A stretch of 64,000 bases of DNA from the NCBI RefSeq assembly GCF_001039355.2, contig NW_019775390.1, forward strand, positions 62,001-126,000, given 5' to 3'. Under the pieces are notes generated by a model that saw only the letters and a program-made list of their open reading frames with translations, searched no databases and was not told where the DNA came from. Shown in pieces: positions 53,100 through 62,686 of the stretch; position 1 is the first letter of the stretch, and each line of letters begins with the position of its first letter. This DNA comes from Lingula anatina (lineage: Eukaryota; Brachiopoda; Lingulata; Lingulida; Lingulidae). A program made the translations under genes and the position numbers.

Positions 53100-53839
53100 A
53101 TTTCGGAGCACAGCCAGAAGTACTTCCGGCTCAAGGTCACGACCTCGATTTTCCCACGCTTACGACCAATCACAGCAGGCTTCAGTCAGAATGAGATAGA
53201 CGTCACGACTACGCAGCGAAACTTGTCAGACATGTAAGTGCCGCCTGTCCATCTTTTCGGTACATGTACCGATCAAAAACAGAAAACGTAAAGCCGAAAA
53301 CGCTCTTATGCACGTAACCAACTTTGTATGAGCACAAATATTGTCATTTATTGTGAACAGGATAATATGATAATCAGACACACTTGAGACCTGTGAAGCG
53401 CATACTCACGTGTCGAGGAGTAGTTTCGCCATTGCCTCGTATGTGAGTCCTAACTCAGCTTTAAATGTCCTCCACATCCCCACCTCCCTCCCTACATACA
53501 CAGTCTGAGTGCTTCTTCGTCTGTCTCTAATTTTATTTCGTATCTTTCGAACTGGAGTGGCTATTTTCTTTCGCCCCCTTTTGTCTCGTCAGACTTGACG
53601 CGCGTCTGAGCCATGTTTGCTGTTTTGGCGCCAAATAGTAACATCCGGGTCTCAGCCGTAGTACTTCATTCATAGTAAAGCGCGAGACTTAGCGAGAAAT
53701 TGCGCGTTCTGAAGCCGTACTGTGAGGTGGTAGCTGAGTATTTAAGACGAGTCGTCTTTTATTATTTAATGGAACTTAAAAACGGTATTAGGTAGCTTCA
53801 TTTTCTGAACGGTTTTGGATAGGATATACCTTGGTCATT
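53100..53839 (+). promoter_or_regulatory. CpG-rich promoter-like block upstream of the FMO gene
   Basis: CpG dinucleotides, rare elsewhere in the window, are frequent here (for example GACGTCACGACTACGCAGCG near 53200 and GACGCGCGTCTGAG near 53597). Visible elements include a CCAAT box in GACCAATCACAG (53164), a CRE-like GACGTCA, and a perfect palindrome TTTGGCGCCAAA at 53624-53635 that matches the E2F consensus. It lies between the proposed end of the RING gene and a candidate FMO start. Promoter function is inferred from composition and position, and it could act in both directions. Confidence 0.5.
53624..53635. promoter_or_regulatory. palindromic E2F-type site TTTGGCGCCAAA
   Basis: A perfect 12-base palindrome fitting the known E2F/DP consensus TTTSSCGC on both strands, within the CpG-rich block. 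Confidence 0.5.
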
Positions 53840-53851
53840 ATGGGGAAATTG
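53840..53851 (+). CDS. candidate first coding exon of the FMO gene (Met-Gly-Lys-Leu)
   Basis: ATG GGG AAA TTG is followed directly by the perfect donor GTGAGT in phase 0, right after the CpG-rich block. FMO proteins typically have a few residues before the beta strand leading to the FAD-binding GxGxxG, so a tiny first coding exon is plausible. The following exon cannot be found, so this stays a suggestion. Confidence 0.25.
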
Positions 53852-55892
53852 GTGAGTTTATCAGGAAAATTCATTTTCGTGCTATTTTAAGGGTCTAACG
53901 CGCTGAGACTGTCTTTAAAAAAAATAAGAAGAAAGTAATATATCTGATTATAGGTTGATAATTGAATCAGTAATGTGTCAAAATAGAAAAAGAAAGTATT
54001 ATTGTTCAAATTATTTTCTTATAGTCTTCTTGTCTAAGAAGTTTTTGGGGAAAGAAGTTTAATCAAAGCAAGATGCCCACAATATTACACAAAGTGATGA
54101 TGTTTTTGCAGACTTGTCAACACTTTTTGTGCCAAGATATCACATTAAAAGTTGGAATTTTTATCTTAACATGAAATTAATGGAATACAAATGCAATCAC
54201 TTTGCTGTGACTCCGTGACGCAAAACTGCTGTATCTCTATGTACTCTATTGTTGATAAAATACATTAGAAATACATCAAAACCACTGATGCAGAAATCAT
54301 TTTTGCCTGGCCAGGAAGTTTAGATTGGGATTTTTTACCGTTTGGTAAACAAGAAATGGTGACTTAGAAGCACTATAAAAACAGCTCAATTCAATGCAGC
54401 ATACCAGTCGTGATGTCATTAATACCTGAATTTCATTCAAGAAATATTTGATTGATTTTACAAGCTCACCTTGTGGCTAGGTTTTAAGGATTATAGTTGT
54501 AGACCTAAGTCTGGCAGTGGGTCTTTTCTTCTGCAAATGCCTGTGGAATGGGCAAACATTTTGTTACATTTTGGGAGAGATTATTGGTAATTTTCTTTTT
54601 ACAATATTTTTTCTTAAAGCTGTAATTATTGATTTAAAGGATTAAGGATCTACATGCCAATACTGGCCTTAGGGTGTTGTCTTTATAATTAGATTTTGTT
54701 GTGTTATGGCTGAGAAACATGACTCTTAGATTGAACTGGAAATATAGGCATTAAAAGTATGGACATGTGAATCTGAGTATATGTGAAGAATTCAAAAATT
54801 CATTCAGTTGATAGCTTTTTCAAGTTCGATTTATAATAGAGAGAATACAGCCACTTCAGACAAATGACACTGTTGTTAATGATACTGTGAAATAATGATA
54901 AGTGTTCCTTTTTACCCAAATAATGATTTTATGTAAGTAAACACAGTAGTTACGCTAGACTTGATGCTGAAATAATATTATAAAAAATATCAGCAAGGAA
55001 GTCATGGCAAGCTGTCAAAATAAGAACTCATAACTTTTACAATTGAACCGTTCAGGGCATTCCACACCTGTGTTTTACACCCCACAATAAAATTTCCAAT
55101 TTATTTCAGTCTAATCTAATGAAATCGGCCTCATTTGCATGTGCAAGCTCCCTTGTTTGGGGACACTAGACAAGCATGTGCGATCGTAATCTATAAAATA
55201 CAAGCTTACGGGTGCAGGTGCCTTAACACAATAGATGTGGTGGAATGTTTGTGTATACATGTCGATCAATAAAGCCAATGAAGTGGAATATGCCCATGAT
55301 CCAATAAGCTTTCATTCACTTAATCTGAATTGGTTCTAGCATTCATTGGGGATAGGGAGGAGGGAAAGAAAGTTCTGAGGTAGTAAGTGTGTGCTTGTGC
55401 GTGCATGCATGTATTTGTGCATGCATGTGTTAGCAGTGTTCTCTAGCCTCAGTTGTTTTAATAAGTAGGGTATTTTAAGTTTCATCAAAACAGTGATCAC
55501 CTTAGTCCTATTAGTCAGTTAGTCCTATAGGTAAATCTCACAAATTACAAGAGCATTCTAGATTTTTCCCCACTTTTATCGCATATTTCTGCTAATAAAA
55601 TTATTTTCAAAGTTTGAATAGCTGATGAATCCATCCTAAATTGACTCAAGTATTTAGAGAAAGACCCAACTCTTTTGTTCATCAATATTCAATGAGNTAG
55701 TACACTAGGCTGTACACAGTAGCTACATGTACAAGTATATATTTCTCTTCTATTTATCCATGCCCCCTCCCCCTCCCCTTTCAATACACACACACACACA
55801 CATTCACAAACACAGGTATCATGGAAAAGTCTAGATCTACCATGCTATCAATAAAGGTTTTTAATTTTGGTGTCTTGTTCTCTCTATCATAG
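53852..55892 (+). other. proposed FMO intron or missing-exon region containing an assembly N
   Basis: I looked on the + strand for an exon encoding an FAD-binding GxGxxG strand and found none. A GGTGCAGGTGCC string at about 55210 reads Gly-Ala-Gly-Ala, but the frame stops almost at once and has no hydrophobic beta strand before it. The rest is AT-rich, with a GT-rich patch near 55390-55430 and a CA run at 55789-55802. Confidence 0.5.
55697..55697. other. single N: assembly join, about 200 bases before the first FMO exon found
   Basis: Unlike the other three Ns, no duplication flanks it. Single Ns elsewhere in this window mark contig joins, so sequence of unknown length may be missing here, possibly including the FAD-binding exon. 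Confidence 0.6.
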
Positions 55893-56294
55893 GCCAGAGG
55901 AGAGAGCTGATGGAGATGCTACGGTGATGAAGTCCACCATTATCAACACCAGCAAAGAAATGATGTGCTACAGTGATTTCCCCATTCCAAAAGAATACCC
56001 CAATTTCATGCACAACACATTCATCATGAAATACTTCCATCTGTACGTCGAGAAGTTTGATCTGAGGAAACACATCAAGTTCCGCCATGAAATCGTTCAC
56101 ATTTCTCAGTCGTCCGACCATAAGGTCACTGGACGATGGTCAGTGAAGGTGAAGGATTTGGTTGAGGATCAAGAGTGGATGGAGGATTTTGATGGTGTTA
56201 TTATCTGCACTGGACATCATGCAAAGAAACATGAACCAAGTTTTCCTGGACAGGAGAAGTTCCGGGGTAAAATCATTCATACACATGATTACAG
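55893..56294 (+). CDS. FMO exon: substrate/FAD domain through the FMO fingerprint
   Basis: The acceptor is TCTCTATCATAG and the donor AG|GTAATG; it enters needing two bases from the missing exon. It encodes the conserved [15 protein letters not shown] block and [11 protein letters not shown]. The family fingerprint [11 protein letters not shown] (FxGxxxHxxxY) lies at its end, split from the next exon inside the Arg codon. Confidence 0.93.
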
Positions 56295-59200
56295 GTAATG
56301 AGATATGTTTAAAGTAAATGGAAATTATACGAGTTAAATCCCTTGAACAGTTTACATGCAAACCACAATGTGATGTTTAAAGAAAAATTTGAGACCACAT
56401 TTTTATTTGGACTCTGCTCATTTCTTTTTACATCCTGGAAATGAGGGTGGTGATTTTATTGGTATTTTAATCACTGAATTGGAGAATACAGAAAACTGGC
56501 TGTTTGTATTTCTAATAATGTATCAAACAAAAAGCACTCTGGGTCACATATGATATCCTCATGAGTTTTTTTTTTTTTTTATTGAACAAAATATATAAAA
56601 TATTAAACCTTGTATATTGACAGTGGCATGTCTAACACATTAGAAAAATTGTAACATAGTCCTGTAGCATAGCCCTGTCTATTTCAGAGACCATAAGGGC
56701 TACGAAGATAAGCGTGTTGTGGTGATTGGTGTAGGGAACTCTGGGAATGATGTTGCAACTGAGCTGGGACGAATAAGTAAACAGGTTAGTGTGGAAATCA
56801 ATATACTCAAGGTGTCTTCTAGTTTTAATAGGGGTTAGAATTTCTCACCTTTATTTGTTTGCACGCGCATGTACATGTGCGTGTGCATGTGCACCATTGT
56901 TTATGAAACTGGAATAGTCAGTAGTTTCCTTTCATAAAAATGCATAAAAGGTTCTTGCATTTGTGAACATAAGGAATTTCAGAAAATCTACAAGTTGTGG
57001 AGGGGGAGACATGCCACCTGAATTCACCTGTGCAGCATATGGTAATGATGAACAGATTGATGGATGGATGTGTAAACAGATGTGTGTGTGTACGTGCGCA
57101 TGCTCGTGTATTTATATATTTATTTCCCCTCACTCTAGGTGTACCTGTCCACGCGGCGTGGTATGTGGGTGTTGAACAGAGTAGACCAGTACGGACTGCC
57201 GATAGACATTGTCTCCATTAGACGGATTCTCAACTGGTTTATTAAGATAATGCCTTTCAATTTAATGTAGGTACACAGATTTTTCTTATTATTGCTGTTT
57301 TTTTCTTTCTTTCTTTCTTTCTTTATTTGTTTATTTATGTGTATATTATTAATTTTTTTCTGTAGATAACAGATTTAACTTTGAAACTCTGGGTCAAAAT
57401 ACAAACTAAGGTATTGAAAATTATGTAGTCAGCAGAAGCTGAGGCTTTGGTGTCAATAGAGAGTTTTGGCAAGGCCTTCCGTACGACGTATAACGTGCGA
57501 CGTCATCACTTTGTGCGTAGTTTTTCTCAAGGACAAGTCATAAGTCATACGGCACTACGTATGAATCGGTGATTACACGTAGGTAAGAAACGTATCGAAT
57601 TTAATAGATTTACGCTTATTTCTTTCAAGTTTAACATACTGCAGAGGAATATATAGGGTGTTAAGATTCCACTGAATCACTTTTAGACGCTGTCGGTAGA
57701 AATACTCTGTGAAAACAGCTGGAAAAACAGCCAGTCAATCAGTTGTCCGTAGTAGTATCAAATTCAATTTAAGTTGATTTTTTTCATAAACAACGGGATC
57801 TGCGGTATCAATTGACGTAAATAACACATTCCATTCAACATCTTAATTATTCATCTATCTAAAAAGAATCCAAATATTATAATATTTATATATAATATAA
57901 ATAAAAATAATATGAAAAAACCGCATACGGAGTGAGACCTGCCAAAACCACTGCTAGCTTTCTCGCGTACGTAAAACGTATTACGTATTGAACTATACGT
58001 TACACGTCATACGGAAGGCCTTGCCAAAACTCTCTAATAACAGAGCATAGAGAAAGTTTTCAAAGATAATTTTTGAGGTAAACTGTTCTAATATCCAGGT
58101 GTTCCATTGGAGAGCAAAGGGTGAATTCTCGCTTCGATCACGCACGATATGGCATCCAACCAGAGCACAGAATCTTCAGCCAGCATCCCACCGTCAACGA
58201 CGACCTACCAAACCGAATACTGAGCGGAGGAATCATCATCAAACCCAATGTGAAACAATTCACTGAGACGGGAGTGGAATTTGAAGACGGAACATTCGAG
58301 GACAATATAGATGTAGTTTTTCTTGCGACTGGGTACATCTTTGGCTTCCCGTTTCTGGACGAAGGCGTTATCAAGGTGAAAGACAATGTGGTGGATTTAT
58401 ACAAGTACGTTTGGCCACCAAACAGTCCAAAGTCCTCCCTGGCTGTACTGGGGTGCATCCAACCCCTGGGGGCCATCTTTCCAATTTCTGAGCTCCAGTG
58501 TCGTTGGGTCACCAGAGTGTTCAAGGTATTCCCAGTTTATGTCAGTTTCCAGTTTAGACAAAATTTTTAAGTTGGTTAACAAGCAGAGACTTTGGCCCCA
58601 TTCAGAATAGGGGGACTAACTAGTCTGAGGGTCAAATATGGCCGACCCACTTGAATACTTCCCCATGGGATATCTATTCTGTGTCTATTAGTGGATTAGA
58701 TGGCAAGCTTTGTAGTGGGTCGCCATATTTGACCCTCGGACTAGTTGGTCCCCTATTCTGAATGGGACCTAACTGTAAACAGGGTCATTAGACATTTATT
58801 TATTATTATTTTTAACAGGCATAGAAACTATTGTAGGGTTGGTTGGTGTGTATTTTTTTTCTTAGGAGTAGGAAATGTCAAGTCCACAGTGTTGGTGATT
58901 TTTTTTAGCACGAAACATATCAACATGTTGATCTTTCATGTAATTATAAATTGTTCCCGCTTACCAAACTAGTGCCAAATGCATGTTTTTTTTAATTTAT
59001 TTATTTAAAGAAAAAAAGGGGGTTAGAAAAAAATCTAAATTTCCTTAAAATTAGGGTGGGTGGATTGGCATAATAGCTAAGTAATGGACTGTAAAGGATC
59101 ATCAGTTTGGTATATGAGTGTGTATTTTAAAATACATTCAGAATTATTTTTCAGGTTGCCAAAGTGTGTTTGTACAGAGTTTTTAACCAACTTGCTGAGA

Positions 59201-60535
59201 TATCGATTTAATGATTAAAGATAAACCTGGGCAAAGTTTTCTGTCAAAAGATAGGAAATTAATTGATTATATGTCATGAGGCATGTAAAAAGCACCAAAA
59301 CAAGATAATATAAAGAACATTTTAAGAATTTTGAAGAGATCAGTCAAATAAGAGAAAATATATAACAAGAAAAGAAAATCTGTTTGCAGATTTTTGCCAG
59401 TTAGGCTTGGAAAAAAAAGGTTGGTCATGTAGAAAAAGCATCAAAAGCATGGTAAATAGTCCATATTATATTAAGCCAACAATTCCCTTAAATTTGCCTT
59501 TAAGATAAAAATCTGATGTTCAGTAAAATATTGACTTTCTCAGGGTCTGGCAAAGCTCCCCAGTAAAGATGAAATGTACGCAGACATCCAGAGAAAGCGA
59601 GAGGCGATGGCCAAGCGGTACGTAAAGAGCCAGCGTCACACTATTCAGGTGGATTATATAAACTACATGGATGAACTGGCAGAACAAGTAGGCTGCAAAC
59701 CAGATTTAGGTAAGTCTTTGTTAAAAATTGATTTAGAAACCTGAACAAAAAGGGTAACAGTAGCTATTGCTTTCTCTTCTAAACTTTGAAAGTTTTCATT
59801 TTCATTGTTGTAAAGTTATACTCAGACACTGGTGCATGTACTTACAAGTCCAGTAGGCCTGTCCCATGCATTTTTAGCATGCATTTTTGGATTCTGTGTA
59901 TTACTTAGTGTGTTTTCTGTTACGTCCCAACCCTAACAAATATACAGCAGAAATATTGTCAGAGATTTCATTGGAATAAAAATGTACCACACAAATCCAT
60001 TTTCCCGAAAAATGTTGGTGATGGGGAGTGGGAGGGGTTTGCTCCACCCCCCCCCCTATCTCCCCCCTCCCCAGCTTGATTGATCTTCTTTATAAAACGT
60101 GATAATATACACAAAAGCAGACCATCTTTATGCATAATCATAGATATGATCAGCATCATTTTACATGGTTTGTGATTCTTAGATATACCATTCTTTGTCT
60201 AATCTATTTTGTTTATTAGTTCACATAGATTTCATTTTATCACAAGGTATGTATATTATTTATGTATTTTTGTCTTTTCAGTGAAACTTTTCTGCTCTGA
60301 TCCTAGTTTGGCAATAGAGGTCGCCACTGGACCATGCACGCCCTACCAGTACCGCCTGATGGGCCCTGGAAAGTGGGACGGGGCGCGGAACGCCATCAGG
60401 ACCACCATGGACCGAGTTTACTACCCACTGGGCACACGCAAGGTTGAGGGTCAGAACAAAGCTGGTCATGGCTTGCTGAAAATGTTGATTTTTGTCATTG
60501 TGATTGTTGCTGTGCTGTTTAAATTTTTCTTTTAA
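55893..60535 (+). CDS. flavin-containing monooxygenase, N-terminal exon missing
   Basis: The exons are 55893-56294, 56688-56784, 57139-57266, 58099-58525, 59544-59709 and 60282-60535. All have GT-AG sites and join in phase into about 490 residues ending at TAA 60533-60535. FMOs use FAD, NADPH and O2 to oxygenate nucleophilic N or S atoms and sit in the endoplasmic reticulum membrane. Diagnostic features are the FMO fingerprint FxGxxxHxxxY, the NADPH-binding [13 protein letters not shown], and a hydrophobic C-terminal anchor. Vertebrate FMOs are about 530-560 residues, so about 40-50 are missing. That matches one exon carrying the FAD-binding GxGxxG. The gene is convergent with the TMEM26-like gene. 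Confidence 0.93.
56688..56784 (+). CDS. FMO exon: NADPH-binding motif
   Basis: A short exon (97 bases) with acceptor CTATTTCAG and donor CAG|GTTAGT. It encodes [20 protein letters not shown], the second Rossmann-type glycine motif (GxGxSGxD), which binds NADPH in FMOs. Confidence 0.93.
57139..57266 (+). CDS. FMO exon following the NADPH motif
   Basis: The acceptor is CCCCTCACTCTAG and the donor AT|GTAGGT. It encodes [19 protein letters not shown], the conserved STRRG block after the NADPH site, and finishes with a hydrophobic segment ([11 protein letters not shown]). Confidence 0.92.
57459..58034. mobile_element. 576-bp MITE with TA target-site duplication in an FMO intron
   Basis: The ends are inverted repeats. 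The first 25 bases (starting GAGAGTTTTGGCAAGGCCTT) are identical in both arms, and similarity continues to about 38 bases with two mismatches. A TA dinucleotide flanks each end (57457-57458 and 58035-58036), as in Tc1/mariner-type insertions. Both arms are rich in ACGT/TACGT motifs. No coding capacity, so non-autonomous. It lies wholly within the intron between the third and fourth FMO exons found. Confidence 0.88.
58099..58525 (+). CDS. FMO exon: ATGY region
   Basis: The acceptor ATATCCAG and donor AAG|GTATTC bound 427 bases. The exon encodes [18 protein letters not shown], then [17 protein letters not shown], the ATGY motif that links the FAD and NADPH domains in this monooxygenase superfamily, and [20 protein letters not shown], typical of animal FMOs. 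It begins by completing an ATG codon from the previous exon. Confidence 0.95.
58597..58766. mobile_element. 170-bp foldback element in an FMO intron
   Basis: The left arm (58597-58649 or so) begins CCCATTCAGAATAGGGGGAC. The right arm, read in reverse from 58766, begins CCCATTCAGAATAGGGGACC. Each arm is about 53 bases with one indel and a few substitutions, around a 60-odd-base loop. This is a short, almost wholly inverted MITE or foldback insertion. No clear target-site duplication was seen. Confidence 0.8.
59544..59709 (+). CDS. FMO exon: C-terminal domain
   Basis: The acceptor TTGACTTTCTCAG and donor G|GTAAGT bound 166 bases. The encoded segment includes [18 protein letters not shown] and [20 protein letters not shown], matching the helical region after the ATGY exon in animal FMOs. 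Confidence 0.93.
60282..60535 (+). CDS. FMO terminal exon with membrane anchor and stop
   Basis: The acceptor is TTTTTGTCTTTTCAG. It encodes the family blocks [20 protein letters not shown] and AIRTTMDRV, then a hydrophobic tail ([17 protein letters not shown]) that ends at TAA. In vertebrate FMOs a similar C-terminal helix anchors the enzyme to the endoplasmic reticulum membrane. Confidence 0.95.
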
Positions 60536-61936
60536 GGGAGGGGAAGTGGAATTGTCTTACTTCAGACTGTATTCATTCATTGATCAATGTGTGTGAGGTC
60601 ATCACAATGCCATTTTTTAAAAAATTGGCAAGGGCAAAATAATGACGTTTAAACCATTAACCTTCAATACATAGCATTGATTTTTTTTTTTTCAGTTGAA
60701 GAATATTCATGGCAAATTTACTGCAAAACATTTAACCATTATTTCCAATATTTTTAAGTGTATCATGTATCAGTTCATTATTACATTCCATCAGGTATTT
60801 TATTTATTTATTTATTTACATGTAAACCTTGCAAGTGTTTTCTTGTTGGATGTTTTTAATACAGTAACATCAGTTGTATATTGTGTATCAGTTGTGTATT
60901 TTTTCCAGCAATAGAGATTTTAATCATAAAAATGAATGATTATCTGGTGTGTCATTTTCCCATTATTTATATCACAGTATCATAAAGGCAAATAATCCTT
61001 GACTGATGGTCTGTGCTAGTATTCCACGATGTAAATTAAATCAAAGTATATAATCTGTTATATGGACTGCCATAGTACTTAGCTTAAGTATTTCACATTA
61101 TTATTTTGTATTTGTATAATGAACAGTATTTATATCAAGAAAGTATATCATTGCCTATTACATCTGGTGCATAAGATGCAAAAAGCTTTTAATCATATAA
61201 TTTTTATGTAATAGGCTAAGCTAATTATACATCACTTTATTACTGGTGCTGATAAGCATCAAACTTGGGTCCAACTAAACTTGTGATAATAAATCAGCTT
61301 TAAATTATCAGTTGTTTTCATATTTTCAAGTATTTGTTTTTGTCTTAAAGACATTCTTAATGCTTTTATATTTGCCAGTATTTTGTTCATCTGTCCTTCT
61401 TTTCTATGTAGAAATTGTCACAAAGTGATATAAAATTTTATTCACCTGCAAAATATTACAGAACGAAACGGTGAGATTCTTGACACATAAGTTTTATGAT
61501 GGTGCTGAGTAACATTGAGCAATGCAAAAAATAATATCAAATCGAAAAAAATATGACAATGTGAATTGTAATTGAACAAAAACTTGTAGGCAAGCAACAT
61601 TTCAGTCCCTTTTTGGCACTTTGAGGTAAGACAAAACTAGAGTTATATATTTGATTTTTACTGCTATACAACAGCTGTACCAGTACTTTGGGTGAATAAA
61701 ACGTATCATTCCTCCAAGGGTGCAGTCTCTGCTGCGATGCACCGATGATCAATCGCTAAATTTGAACAAAATTCATTAATAATATTTTCCACACAATGCA
61801 TTTGCAATATCTTGAAAACGGAAAAAGCTGCATTCTTGCTGGAAACTTTGATTTTAACAAAAAGAGTACCATTTAAGAACAATAAAATATTGGCACAGAT
61901 AAAATATTTGACGCATTAATTTGCCCTGACAAGAGG
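60536..61936. other. tail-to-tail 3' regions of the FMO (+) and TMEM26-like (-) genes
   Basis: 1.4 kb of AT-rich non-coding DNA between two convergent stop codons. Poly-A signal candidates are AATAAA at 61288-61293 on the + strand and AATAAA on the - strand at 61442-61437 and 61241-61236. If the 61288 site serves the FMO and either minus site serves the other gene, the two 3' untranslated regions would abut or overlap. Confidence 0.5.
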
Positions 61937-62686
61937 CTACACCGTCAGGGATAGGGGCGGTTCCGGGGTAACTGAGGAGACCCTTTTCTTCTTGCGTTTC
62001 CGTTTTACTGCCGGAGACGCCGCCTCGTCCGATACATGAAGTGTCTCCTCGTGATCTGCTTTCCTGGGGGTTTTAACTCTCTTCTTTACCCTCATGTTCT
62101 CTTTTGATCCTGTCAGTGTTCCCTCGACCTGCTTGGGGACTTTCGGTTTCTTTTTGCGACGTTTCGGTTTTGGGTGTGTCAAATGATTCCCCCAAAGGTT
62201 CCCCTTATTCTCTCTAAGAACGCTCATGACATACCTTTGAGCATCTTTATCTAGTTTTTCGGCTGAAACCATGAGCAAAATCAGCAACAAGGAATACCAG
62301 GCGATGTACCCTGCGTTTTTGAAGGTGAAAAGCAGCTCACTCAGCGTCATGCCATTCCTATACGTGACCATGATATAAATACGCACAACCAAGTAAGGAA
62401 TATCTTGAAACACTAACATCATTGTATAGTACAGCGCACTGTGGAGACGACTGTTCTCAAACATCAATTTATGTCTGTCGAATTCGTCTTTTGGGGGAGA
62501 AGGCGCGAATTTTAAAGTGCTTATCACCGTGAATACCATAATGGTCACAGTTAGGGGGTCTTCAGAAAAAATGGAGGCGTTGGTGAGCAGGCTCTGGAAT
62601 TCGGCGATGTCGTACAGTGGAAAGAACTCCATTCCACATTCCTTGATTATTGAGTAAATACTTGTGATGTCGTCGTCATGTTTTAT
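61937..62686 (-). CDS. TMEM26-like terminal exon
   Basis: The acceptor TATATATTTCAG precedes ATAAAACATGAC in phase 0; 249 codons follow, then a stop at 61939-61937. It holds the last three membrane segments and the Lys/Arg-rich tail of about 95 residues. The tail is probably cytosolic because it is so positively charged (positive-inside rule). Confidence 0.85.
   Translation of the reverse strand: MKHDDDITSIYSIIKECGMEFFPLYDIAEFQSLLTNASIFSEDPLTVTIMVFTVISTLKFAPSPPKDEFDRHKLMFENSRLHSALYYTMMLVFQDIPYLVVRIYIMVTYRNGMTLSELLFTFKNAGYIAWYSLLLILLMVSAEKLDKDAQRYVMSVLRENKGNLWGNHLTHPKPKRRKKKPKVPKQVEGTLTGSKENMRVKKRVKTPRKADHEETLHVSDEAASPAVKRKRKKKRVSSVTPEPPLSLTV

Noticed and set aside
55205-55235. GGTGCAGGTGCC (Gly-Ala-Gly-Ala) as a possible FMO FAD motif
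   Set aside because: The frame reaches a stop within a few codons, no hydrophobic beta strand precedes it, and no splice sites frame it.
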